Assembly: GCA_049589355.1 (NCBI GenBank) | Contig: JBAWAP010000164.1 | Location: 1-9,345, forward strand | DNA: 9,345 nt | From: JBAWAP01 sp049589355 | GTDB lineage: Bacteria > Chloroflexota > Anaerolineae > VGOG01 | Direction of reading: 5' to 3' | Part shown: positions 1 through 4,953 of the stretch, one piece after another | Numbering within the stretch: the first letter of the stretch is position 1 | How the letters are laid out: the number at the start of each line of letters is the position of its first letter | The notes under the pieces: generated by a model | Databases searched by the model: none | Told to the model about the DNA's origin: nothing | The model's input: only the letters and a program-made list of their open reading frames with translations | Program-made: the position numbers and the translations under genes

Positions 1-180
1 TTGAATGGCCCAGAGCTAGGAGTTTGTCAGGTATCATCGCGCGAATTGCAACGCGAATCCTGGCTCACACTATCAGCTTCATCGTCGCACCGCAGCTACT
101 CCCGATGGAAACTAGCAATTAAAGTTAAAGTACCAGAAGGCTCGATTGAGCCATCGGCCTGAGACTTCGTCGAACTCTAT
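1..180 (+). other. Region left of first repeat; possible decayed coding remnant
   Basis: No intact gene is visible. Forward frame 1 is open from the window edge for about 53 codons to a TGA at 160-162, then open again for about 27 codons to a TAA at 241-243. The piece after the TGA reads as plausible protein (DFVELYRDTQAEGYVASWQ) but runs into repeat copy F, so it may be chance translation of the repeat. I recognise no family. It could be a remnant of a neighbouring cassette with an in-frame stop, or noncoding. Confidence 0.2.
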
Positions 181-285
181 CGAGACACTCAAGCCGAAGG
201 CTACGTGGCCTCCTGGCAGTTACTGCAGTCAGACTTTCACTAACAAGCAGACGATATCTTCAAGGCACACCAGCGAGTTGGTAGA
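181..285 (-). repeat. Intergenic repeat copy F, diverged
   Basis: This is a diverged member of the repeat family. The part at 229-270 (GACTTTCAC, then CAAGCA, CGATA, CTTCA, GGCACAC on the plus strand) matches copies A to C closely. Further left an ungapped comparison of 33 bases with copy C still agrees at about two thirds of positions, so the similarity probably extends to about 181. The palindromic GC arms and the promoter part of the full copies are not recognisable. It lies directly downstream of the glycosylase gene, the same relation to a gene that the other copies show. Confidence 0.55.
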
Positions 286-302
286 CGCACTGCGTCTACC
301 AA
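278..302. terminator. Perfect 12-1-12 palindrome across the glycosylase stop codon
   Basis: TTGGTAGACGCA at 278-289 and TGCGTCTACCAA at 291-302 are exact reverse complements around a single C at 290. The left end of the minus-strand gene lies inside it, with the stop TAG at 298-296. As RNA it could form a hairpin of about 10 pairs with a small loop. No U tract follows on the minus strand, so it is not a canonical intrinsic terminator. It could protect the 3' end, or it could be a recombination or protein-binding site at the cassette boundary. Confidence 0.45.
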
Positions 303-1048
303 ACGATGTTTTGTTCTGACCAGCCTCCCTTATCAAAGCTGGCGAAGATTGCTGCGTCAAGTACGCACGGATATATCCCGCTCTGTGCGCATAGCCGCTG
401 AAAACCTTCAGAGACAAAGTTATAGTAGTTGCGGTCGGACAGAGCTTGCGCAGACAGTCTAACTGGGAAGCCAAAGTCGTTGAGCCACTTCGTAATCCTA
501 CTGTCAATTGGGATCTCGTACTTGGTTAATCTCAGCGATTGCAAAAGATTCCGTGACTGCTTTGGTCCGAAGCCCTTGAAGTGGCCATCGATAAAATCTA
601 CTGCTTTCCGCTCACTCTGCACGGTCTGATTCAAGCGCAGTTCATCGAGCATTTCAAAAGTCCTGCTCCAATAGCTTTGCTCCAATAGGTGTAGATCCGT
701 TGCAATCTCATCTGCGATCCGGTTTGAACGTCTCAGGCCACCAAAGCTGCTAAGCACTTCTTGGGCAAAACTGCGAAGGTCACCTTCCGCGATACACAAC
801 TGATAGTTTAGCGGAAACGGCTTGGTGTTGATGAATCGCGTGACAGCACTATCGGGGCCAGAACGCTGCTGTGTTGTGAGAAGGCAAGAGACCATAGCTT
901 GCCAAAACTCAGCTTTGGACATCTTGGGCTTCGTTTTACCCAAGTTTCTTTCGATTCGCTGTTGCACGAAAGGATCGTTCTGGTGTAAATCAAAGAAGGT
1001 TTGAACTCTTTCAACATCTCGTGCTTCTATCTGCCAAATTATCTTCAT
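296..1048 (-). CDS. HhH-GPD DNA glycosylase/AP lyase, 8-oxoguanine type (Ogg-like)
   Basis: The 250-aa protein has the layout of the small bacterial and archaeal 8-oxoguanine DNA glycosylases (Ogg2-like). These remove oxidised guanine and can nick the abasic strand through a Schiff base. An N-terminal helical part includes CLLTTQQRSG (residues 55-64), like the conserved S/T-Q region of Ogg enzymes. A helix-hairpin-helix lies at about 155-172 (FKGFGPKQSRNLLQ) with the expected catalytic lysine at K163. The catalytic aspartate is D182 in IPIDSRITKWL, 19 residues on, the same spacing as K249/D268 of human OGG1. The ATG at 1048 has GGAG 11 bases upstream. The gene follows the nuclease-like gene after 85 bp and has no clear promoter of its own, so it is probably co-transcribed from the promoter at 1739-1767. 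Family assignment is from motifs; the substrate is inferred. Confidence 0.8.
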   Translation of the reverse strand: MKIIWQIEARDVERVQTFFDLHQNDPFVQQRIERNLGKTKPKMSKAEFWQAMVSCLLTTQQRSGPDSAVTRFINTKPFPLNYQLCIAEGDLRSFAQEVLSSFGGLRRSNRIADEIATDLHLLEQSYWSRTFEMLDELRLNQTVQSERKAVDFIDGHFKGFGPKQSRNLLQSLRLTKYEIPIDSRITKWLNDFGFPVRLSAQALSDRNYYNFVSEGFQRLCAQSGIYPCVLDAAIFASFDKGGWSEQNIVW

Positions 1049-1133
1049 CGACCAAGTATCTCCACGCTTGCTATAAACAGGCGCCTAACGATGCGTTCAG
1101 CCATTTCAGTAGGTGTCCAGTTCTAAAGGGTCC
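1049..1133 (-). other. Spacer with a simple attC-like half site
   Basis: This 85 bp gap lacks the long repeat. On the plus strand GCCTAAC (1083-1089), five bases, then GTTCAGC (1095-1101) form a motif pair very like the R''-L'' half of integron attC sites; on the minus strand it reads as L'-R' ending in GTTAGGC. The matching second half was not found, so a complete attC cannot be claimed. Confidence 0.35.
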
Positions 1134-1679
1134 CTACACAGCATGAACGTCGGCGGTACTTTGGTAAACTGAAGTGATTTTGTCAATCAGTTTTTGCCAG
1201 TCGCCTGAAGACTCAAATTTACGGTTCTTTCCTGAGCCAGAGTACCAAAACAAGGTATATGCTGGAGAACTAATGTTATCCTCAACAATCGCCCACGGGT
1301 ACCCTTTGCGCTCTGTCAAAGTCACATAGAAGCAGCGAATCTGCTTGTTATGCTGCCGTATTGTCAGAAAATTCTTCTTGATTCTCCTGATTGTCCCTTC
1401 GCCAAATGAACCAGCGTTCTTAATCTCCAACACAATGAGCACATCTTCAGGTTGGTAGACGATACCATCCTCTGGTTCTACACCTGCTCTGGGAATGAGC
1501 AAGTCAATCTCTATGGGCACTCCTTTGATAAACACATCTCGCGGGGACGTGCTGATGCTATGCTCTTTGAAAGCACGTCTAATAAGCTCTACTGTGACAG
1601 CCCCCGTGTACTTCGGGCACTTGACCCCGAAATCCCGCTTTGCCCTGTTTACATGCCCAAGTAATGCCCAATCGTCCAT
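1134..1679 (-). CDS. PD-(D/E)XK nuclease-like protein
   Basis: The 181-aa protein shows the pattern of a PD-(D/E)XK (restriction-endonuclease-like) fold. There is a glutamate in an early helix (E31 in VELIRRAF), then D59 in VPIEIDLLIPR, then E85-I86-K87 in VLIVLEIKNAG. The order E...D...ExK, each on a predicted strand or helix, is typical of metal-dependent nucleases of this superfamily. The protein holds only this domain, with no methylase, specificity or helicase partner beside it, so it may act alone in repair or defence or be an inactive relative. The start at 1679 is supported by GGGAGGA seven bases upstream. The promoter at the left end of repeat A lies 60 bp upstream. The name of the exact family is not recognised. 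Confidence 0.65.
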   Translation of the reverse strand: MDDWALLGHVNRAKRDFGVKCPKYTGAVTVELIRRAFKEHSISTSPRDVFIKGVPIEIDLLIPRAGVEPEDGIVYQPEDVLIVLEIKNAGSFGEGTIRRIKKNFLTIRQHNKQIRCFYVTLTERKGYPWAIVEDNISSPAYTLFWYSGSGKNRKFESSGDWQKLIDKITSVYQSTADVHAV

Positions 1680-1720
1680 GAACTATTCCTCCCTTTTTCG
1701 GTTGGTATCTCATCCCGCGC

Positions 1721-1904
1721 ATGTGGTAACTCTCCCTGATTATACCCCAACGACGGCGTTTGCACAAACGCACACCGCCCCGCTTTCTTCACCTCGACCG
1801 GTGCCGGTGGGCGAAAAATGCGGGGCGGCATCTTGAGCCTTGCCCTGGTCGGACTTTCACCGACAGGCCACGATAGCTTCAGGGCACATCAACAGGTGTT
1901 AGGC
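1721..1904 (-). repeat. Intergenic repeat copy A, full length
   Basis: This is one of the two best-preserved copies. Read on the minus strand it begins GCCTAAC (1904-1898), followed by a block shared with B and C (GTGCCCTGAAGCTATCG). Next is a hairpin GTCGG-7-CCGAC, then a long hairpin whose outer arms are GCCGCCCCGC and GCGGGGCGGT and whose apex contains CACCGG and GGTGAAGAA. It ends with a promoter and a conserved leader (GAGTTACCACA) at 1721-1731. Similarity to copy C covers the whole length, promoter and leader included. It lies between the DUF433 module and the nuclease-like gene. Confidence 0.9.
1739..1767 (-). promoter_or_regulatory. Sigma70-type promoter inside repeat A
   Basis: On the minus strand TTGTGC (1767-1762) and TATAAT (1744-1739) are separated by exactly 17 bp. 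It points at the nuclease-like gene, whose ATG is 60 bp downstream. The same arrangement is kept in copies C and D. Confidence 0.75.
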
Positions 1905-1926
1905 GCAGTTTGCCTTGAGACCCCAC

Positions 1927-2019
1927 CTATCGCACGGGCAAGTAACGCACTTGCCCTTCCCATTCGTTTTCCAAACTGCACTCTGTCAACAGAATGAGGT
2001 CTTCAATGACCACGCCCAT
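1927..2019 (-). pseudogene. C-terminal remnant of a PIN-like toxin (DUF5615 type)
   Basis: This short frame overlaps the end of the DUF433 gene by 17 bases and encodes about 30 residues, MGVVIEDLILLTECSLENEW, ending in GQVRYLPVR. From memory this resembles the last 25-30 residues of one group of PIN-like toxins that sit directly downstream of DUF433 antitoxins: a helix of the form IGxIIxxLxLxxEC, then a short acidic stretch and a terminal RVEYLP-like strand. The N-terminal ~80 residues with the catalytic aspartates are absent, and the frame is closed by a stop at about 2043, inside the antitoxin gene. The reading is that an internal deletion joined the antitoxin end to the toxin tail out of frame. 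It might still be translated as a meaningless peptide. Based on remembered family features, not on an alignment. Confidence 0.5.
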
Positions 2020-2356
2020 TTGCTCGACGTGCCAGCAATCGTTCCCTTACGCCAGTGGGATCAAAACGAGACTCATTCTGCTGCCGTACCCGTTCGGCTT
2101 GCCGTCGTCGCCAATTCAGATACGCTTCGACTTCGGGCTGCCGCCGTAGATAACAGCCGATCGCGTAGTACACATCTGCAAGAGAGACGGAAGGGTATTG
2201 TTGTGCAATTTCCTCAGCGGTAGCTCCTTCCATGAACCCTATCACGATGGCATCGAGCGTAACGCGGGTGTTGCCGACGCATATGACACCATCGGCGTCC
2301 ATCTGCAAGGGAACCGTTTCAGTTGTGACTAAGAGAGTCGCACTTTGTGTTTCCAT
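2003..2356 (-). CDS. DUF433 domain protein (VapB-like antitoxin), apparently orphaned
   Basis: The 117-aa protein carries a typical DUF433 domain at about 30-80: TRVTLDAIVIGFMEGATAEE, then QQYPSVSLADVYYAIGCYL. This is the winged-helix-like region in which these proteins are thought to bind DNA as antitoxins of PIN-domain toxins. A charged helix (NWRRRQAERVRQQ) follows and would normally lead to the toxin-neutralising tail. The ATG at 2356 has AAGG nine bases upstream. A promoter (TTGCTG, 17 bp, TATGAT) lies at 2387-2415. The expected toxin gene downstream is reduced to a short tail. If the antitoxin is still made, it may act as a stand-alone regulator or give immunity to a related toxin elsewhere. 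The domain is clear; its present role is inferred. Confidence 0.85.
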   Translation of the reverse strand: METQSATLLVTTETVPLQMDADGVICVGNTRVTLDAIVIGFMEGATAEEIAQQYPSVSLADVYYAIGCYLRRQPEVEAYLNWRRRQAERVRQQNESRFDPTGVRERLLARRANGRGH

Positions 2357-2386
2357 GGCTTACCTTTTCACGCATTTTTGATCAGT

Positions 2387-2415
2387 ATCATATCGAAGTT
2401 GTAGTTGGTCAGCAA
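2387..2415 (-). promoter_or_regulatory. Promoter of the DUF433 gene, outside the repeat
   Basis: On the minus strand TTGCTG (2415-2410) and TATGAT (2392-2387) are 17 bp apart, 31 bp before the DUF433 start. It lies in sequence unrelated to the promoter half of repeats A, C and D, in the place where copy B lacks that half. Confidence 0.55.
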
Positions 2416-2449
2416 CTTCAGGGGATTATCCAGCATCTTCAATAGGCAG

Positions 2450-2554
2450 CCGGTGCCGGTGGGCGAAGAATAGTGGGCGGCGTCCTGGGCCTTGCACTGA
2501 ACGGACTTTCACCGACAAGCAACGATAGCTTTAGGGCACACTCGAGTGTTAGGC
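2450..2554 (-). repeat. Intergenic repeat copy B, truncated in the central hairpin
   Basis: The first ~105 bases on the minus strand match copies A and C: GCCTAAC at 2554-2548, then GTGCCCTAAAGCTATCG, then GTCGGTGAAAGTCCG, then the left arm GCCGCCCAC and the apex CACCGGCACCGG. Similarity stops at about 2450 in the middle of the hairpin. The GGTGAAGAA arm, the GCGGGGCGG arm and the built-in promoter are missing. GCCTAAC begins 13 bases after the retropepsin stop codon. Confidence 0.85.
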
Positions 2555-2567
2555 GGCTGGGGCTGCG

Positions 2568-2975
2568 TTACGATGACTTGGGCTTGACCTCGAATTCGAG
2601 TTGAGAGCGATAGAAGCACACATCGAACTCCATAAAGAAATTCGTTTGCCCCAGTATCAACGGTACGTTGACGCTCTTGACCCACGCGAACGCCAAACGA
2701 ACTGGCGCAAACTCGCCCACTTGCGCGGTCACGAACAACGGCATCCCGTTAGCGTTGCCTAGACTGCCTGCCAACCGTATGGTTGCTTTGCGGTCATCCC
2801 ATATTGCGCCGAGTCGAATACCGACCTCGTATGGTAGCACATTCACGGTTGCAGCACTGTCTACCAATCCAACCACCTCAACGCTCTGGCTGTTCGAGCG
2901 AAGCACGAGCGGTAGACGCGGCAAAGCATCAAATTCGTCTTGAGATGGGTCAGTCGTGGAATACTTGAATCGCAT
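2568..2975 (-). CDS. Retropepsin-like aspartyl protease with DSA motif
   Basis: The 135-aa protein has the single-domain retropepsin layout. There is an N-terminal strand segment, then the active-site strand VVGLVDSAATVNVLPYEVG (residues 35-52), then the second hydrophobic-hydrophobic-Gly block VPLILGQTNFF (104-114), followed by a short basic end. Such proteins work as homodimers, each giving one aspartate, here D39. The usual motif is DTG or DSG; here it is D39-S40-A41. DSA is known in some retroviral-type proteases, so activity is possible. No signal peptide or membrane segment is seen. The gene starts five bases after the stop of the 71-aa gene, so the two form a translationally close pair driven by the promoter in repeat C. 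The substrate is unknown; the small partner is the obvious candidate for a regulator or target. Confidence 0.8.
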   Translation of the reverse strand: MRFKYSTTDPSQDEFDALPRLPLVLRSNSQSVEVVGLVDSAATVNVLPYEVGIRLGAIWDDRKATIRLAGSLGNANGMPLFVTAQVGEFAPVRLAFAWVKSVNVPLILGQTNFFMEFDVCFYRSQLEFEVKPKSS

Positions 2976-2980
2976 CTTGC

Positions 2981-3196
2981 TCAGTCACTGTTGCTGTAAG
3001 CTGTTTTCATTGCGTCCATTAGGGTCTTGCCTGCGCCAAACGCATTGTAAGGTGTCGGCAAATAATAGATCTTGTACGGCTCAAGGGGAAAGATGTCCTC
3101 CTCCGTATCGAGTTCTTCAACCAAGACGTGGAGAAGCCGAATCTTGTCCAGTGGTGACAATTGTCGAACGGCGGGAAGAATCTCAGTCAGTGTCAT
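2981..3196 (-). CDS. Small helical protein paired with retropepsin, unknown function
   Basis: The preferred start is the ATG at 3196, because GAGGAG lies six bases upstream, giving 71 residues. An ATG pair at about 3221-3226 would add 9-10 residues but has a weaker site. Residues 1-30 (MTLTEILPAVRQLSPLDKIR and on to EELDTEED) form the amphipathic helices with an LSxxDKxRLxxxL core seen in many small cyanobacterial and chloroflexal proteins next to toxin-like or retropepsin genes. The tail is rich in Tyr and Pro (YKIYYLPTPYNAFGAG). It is the first gene of the pair and ends five bases before the protease start. An antitoxin-like or chaperone role for the partner would fit but is not shown by the sequence. 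Confidence 0.65.
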   Translation of the reverse strand: MTLTEILPAVRQLSPLDKIRLLHVLVEELDTEEDIFPLEPYKIYYLPTPYNAFGAGKTLMDAMKTAYSNSD

Positions 3197-3318
3197 AACT
3201 CTCTCCTCATCAGTCAAACTCATCATGGCTAACGTTTCTCTCTGATGGCAGTGAGCCACCATCGCGATAGAACAGCCCCTGCCCATAGCCGACGTGCGGT
3301 TTCTCGCACTGGGCTTCT

Positions 3319-3500
3319 GTGGTAACTCACCTGATTATACCCCAATGGCAGCGTTTCCACAAACGCAACCGCCCCGCCTTCTTCACCTCGACCGGTGCTG
3401 GTGGGCGAAGAATGTGGGGCGGCGTCCTGGGCCTTGCCCTGGTCGGACTTTTACCACAAGCAACGATAGCTTCAGGGCACACACCAACGCGATGCTAGGC
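3319..3500 (-). repeat. Intergenic repeat copy C, full length
   Basis: On the minus strand it runs from GCCTAGC (3500-3494) through GTGCCCTGAAGCTATCG, the small hairpin, the arms GCCGCCCC and GGCGGGGCGG around the CACC/GGTG apex, and the promoter to the leader GAGTTACCACA. The GTCGG stem of the first hairpin is weakened here (TGTGGTAAAAGTCCGAC), but the GC-rich arms stay paired, which suggests that the hairpin is kept. It lies between the coiled-coil gene and the 71-aa/retropepsin pair. Confidence 0.9.
3334..3362 (-). promoter_or_regulatory. Sigma70-type promoter inside repeat C
   Basis: On the minus strand TTGTGG (3362-3357), a 17-bp spacer and TATAAT (3339-3334). It points at the 71-aa/retropepsin pair, whose likely start is 138 bp downstream, leaving a long leader. 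Confidence 0.7.
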
Positions 3501-3664
3501 AAGCTGTCGTTCAACCCATGATCCTCACTGTCCCCATAGCACCCGTGTGATGCCGACATCGCTTGGCTCTACTTCGAGCAGATCACCCCACTTTTAAGAT
3601 TCTACGAGCACTCGACGACGATCCGTTCATCGCCGGCCTAATGGTGGGCGAATTCTTTGCCTCC
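3501..3664 (+). other. Gap after coiled-coil gene; possible gene remnant on the plus strand
   Basis: Between the coiled-coil stop and repeat C there are 164 bp without an intact gene. One plus-strand frame, open after a TGA near 3550 and running into the coiled-coil gene, translates with a protein-like stretch (LRALDDDPFIAGLMVGEFFA). It has no start or ribosome site. I recognise no family. This may be a remnant left by an earlier rearrangement or simple chance. Confidence 0.2.
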
Positions 3665-4732
3665 CTACGTTTCTTGCGATTGCTTTCGGGTTTGCTCAGC
3701 TAGCAACTGCTGTAAATTGGTCAGGGGCTGGGAGCGCGAAGTGCCCTCTATAGCTTTGATGGCAATGTCCTGGACCTGGCTGTAGGCTTTTTCCACCTGT
3801 TGTGAGAGTTTCGCAATTTGCTCATTTTGCTCTGTCACTGTTTTTTCCAGAGATTCAATTCGAGTGTTCAGAACATTCCGTTCGCCATCGAACTCCTTTC
3901 TCAGGAGTTCCTCTCTGTTCTTAGCTTCCGACTCGACTCTTTGTACGGCTTCCTTAACCGCTTGGCTGACCGCTGATTGCAATTCCTTGGGAAACGCGCC
4001 GACTTGCTTTCGCAGCTCGTTCAATTCGGTTTCTTTTTCCACGATGGCTTTTTCCCTGTCGGCTAATTCCTTTTCCATCTGCTCTCTTCTATACGTGATT
4101 TCTCTTTCCAGCCTCGCTTTTTCGTCTTCGAACTGCTCTCTGGCCAATTGTTGCTCACGCTGAAACGTATACAGGTACTCTTCCTTCTCCCGTCCACGGC
4201 GCTTCTGCTCGTCGCCATCCCGTTCCTTAATCTCTGCCTCGTGAACCTTCTCCATTTTCTCCCACTCCGTACGCAGAGTTTCTATCTCCTGAGTTAACTC
4301 CTCTTTGCGCGCCGCTAATTCAGCTTCGGTTTGTTGACGCTTTTGATGTTGAGCTTCTATTAAGGCAGCCAGACTCAATGCCGACTTTTCTATCTCATAG
4401 ATGTCTTGAAGCTCTTTTTGTTTGGCTTCAACCGCCTGCTGAACCTGACGATATTTGCCGACTTCTCCTTCCAATCTATCAGAGAGCTGGCTGAGGAGTC
4501 TCCCTATCTCCAGCTTAAGGGTACTGACCTCTTGAACGATCCCTTCTGTGGACAGGGAATCGGTCACCTCCACCGCTTCCTTGATTTTCTTCTCTTCGAT
4601 TTCTTCTTCGGGTTTGAGTTCCGCTGCCCGCTTTTCTTTGAGCTGCTGCAGAACTTCATTGTAGGCTTCAAGCATCTCGTCCTTGGTGTTTTTCATAGTG
4701 ATCCTTTTGGGCTTAAACTCTCTGTCTGTCAT
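3665..4732 (-). CDS. Long coiled-coil protein, unknown function
   Basis: The 355-aa protein is almost wholly predicted helix, very rich in Glu, Lys, Gln and Arg. Near-continuous heptads run from about residue 60 to 330, interrupted around the proline in GAFPKEL (near 250). The N-terminal 35 residues (KNTKDEMLEAYNEVLQQLKE) look like a separate conserved helix, followed by a charged linker (about 35-55). The C-terminal ~40 residues (TSRSQPLTNLQQLLAEQTRK) are less charged and may be a docking tail. There is no signal peptide, membrane segment or nucleotide-binding motif, so it is not an SMC protein. Similar long coiled-coil proteins occur in Cyanobacteria and Chloroflexota; a structural or scaffold role is inferred. 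The start at 4732 has GAGGAGG nine bases upstream. The promoter in repeat D lies about 76 bp upstream. The gene stands alone between two repeats. Confidence 0.75.
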   Translation of the reverse strand: MTDREFKPKRITMKNTKDEMLEAYNEVLQQLKEKRAAELKPEEEIEEKKIKEAVEVTDSLSTEGIVQEVSTLKLEIGRLLSQLSDRLEGEVGKYRQVQQAVEAKQKELQDIYEIEKSALSLAALIEAQHQKRQQTEAELAARKEELTQEIETLRTEWEKMEKVHEAEIKERDGDEQKRRGREKEEYLYTFQREQQLAREQFEDEKARLEREITYRREQMEKELADREKAIVEKETELNELRKQVGAFPKELQSAVSQAVKEAVQRVESEAKNREELLRKEFDGERNVLNTRIESLEKTVTEQNEQIAKLSQQVEKAYSQVQDIAIKAIEGTSRSQPLTNLQQLLAEQTRKQSQET

Positions 4733-4801
4733 TTCTGCGGGCCTCCTCTATTGTTGATGATATGCCGGACTCTCCATCGGTGCTGCCGTGGGTGATGGCT
4801 A

Positions 4802-4940
4802 GCCCTGATTATACCCTAACGGCGGCGTTTGCACAAATGCAAAGCGCCCCGCCTTCTTCGCCTCGACCGGTGCAGGTGGGCGAAAAGTGCGGGGCGGCGT
4901 CCTGAGCCTTGCCCTTGGTAGGGCTTTCACCGACTTGCCT
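4802..4940 (-). repeat. Intergenic repeat copy D, lacking the first block
   Basis: On the minus strand recognisable similarity begins just after the amidase stop with AGTCGGTGAAAGCCC. It continues through GCCGCCCCGC, the CACC/CCGGTCGAGG apex and the arm GGCGGGGCG to TTGTGC-17-TATAAT. The GCCTAAC end and the GTGCCCTGAAGCTATCG block are absent or unrecognisable; CGATAGAGCTTGTAGGCAAG stands in their place. The leader after the promoter also differs from A and C. Confidence 0.85.
4808..4836 (-). promoter_or_regulatory. Sigma70-type promoter inside repeat D
   Basis: On the minus strand TTGTGC (4836-4831), 17 bp, TATAAT (4813-4808), pointing at the coiled-coil gene whose ATG is 76 bp downstream. 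Confidence 0.75.
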
Positions 4941-4953
4941 ACAAGCTCTATCG

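Noticed and set aside
1649..1831. Minus-strand frame starting MPPRIFRPPAPVEVKKAG inside repeat A.
   Set aside because: It is a translation of the repeat hairpin, recurs only partly in other copies and runs through the promoter and ribosome site of the nuclease-like gene.
1721..1904. GGTGAAAGTCC in the repeat recalled group II intron RNA.
   Set aside because: No reverse transcriptase, no GTGCG 5' end and no catalytic domain V hairpin are present, and the repeat is far too short. The match is a single short motif.
2368..2436. A 22-codon minus-strand frame (MLDNPLKLLTNYNFDMILIK) just before the DUF433 gene, possible leader peptide.
   Set aside because: It overlaps the predicted promoter of that gene, so it would not be on its transcript, and it has no ribosome site.
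1721..4940. Repeats considered as a CRISPR array.
   Set aside because: The copies are about 100-180 bp, lie hundreds to more than a thousand bases apart with genes between them, and no cas gene is present.
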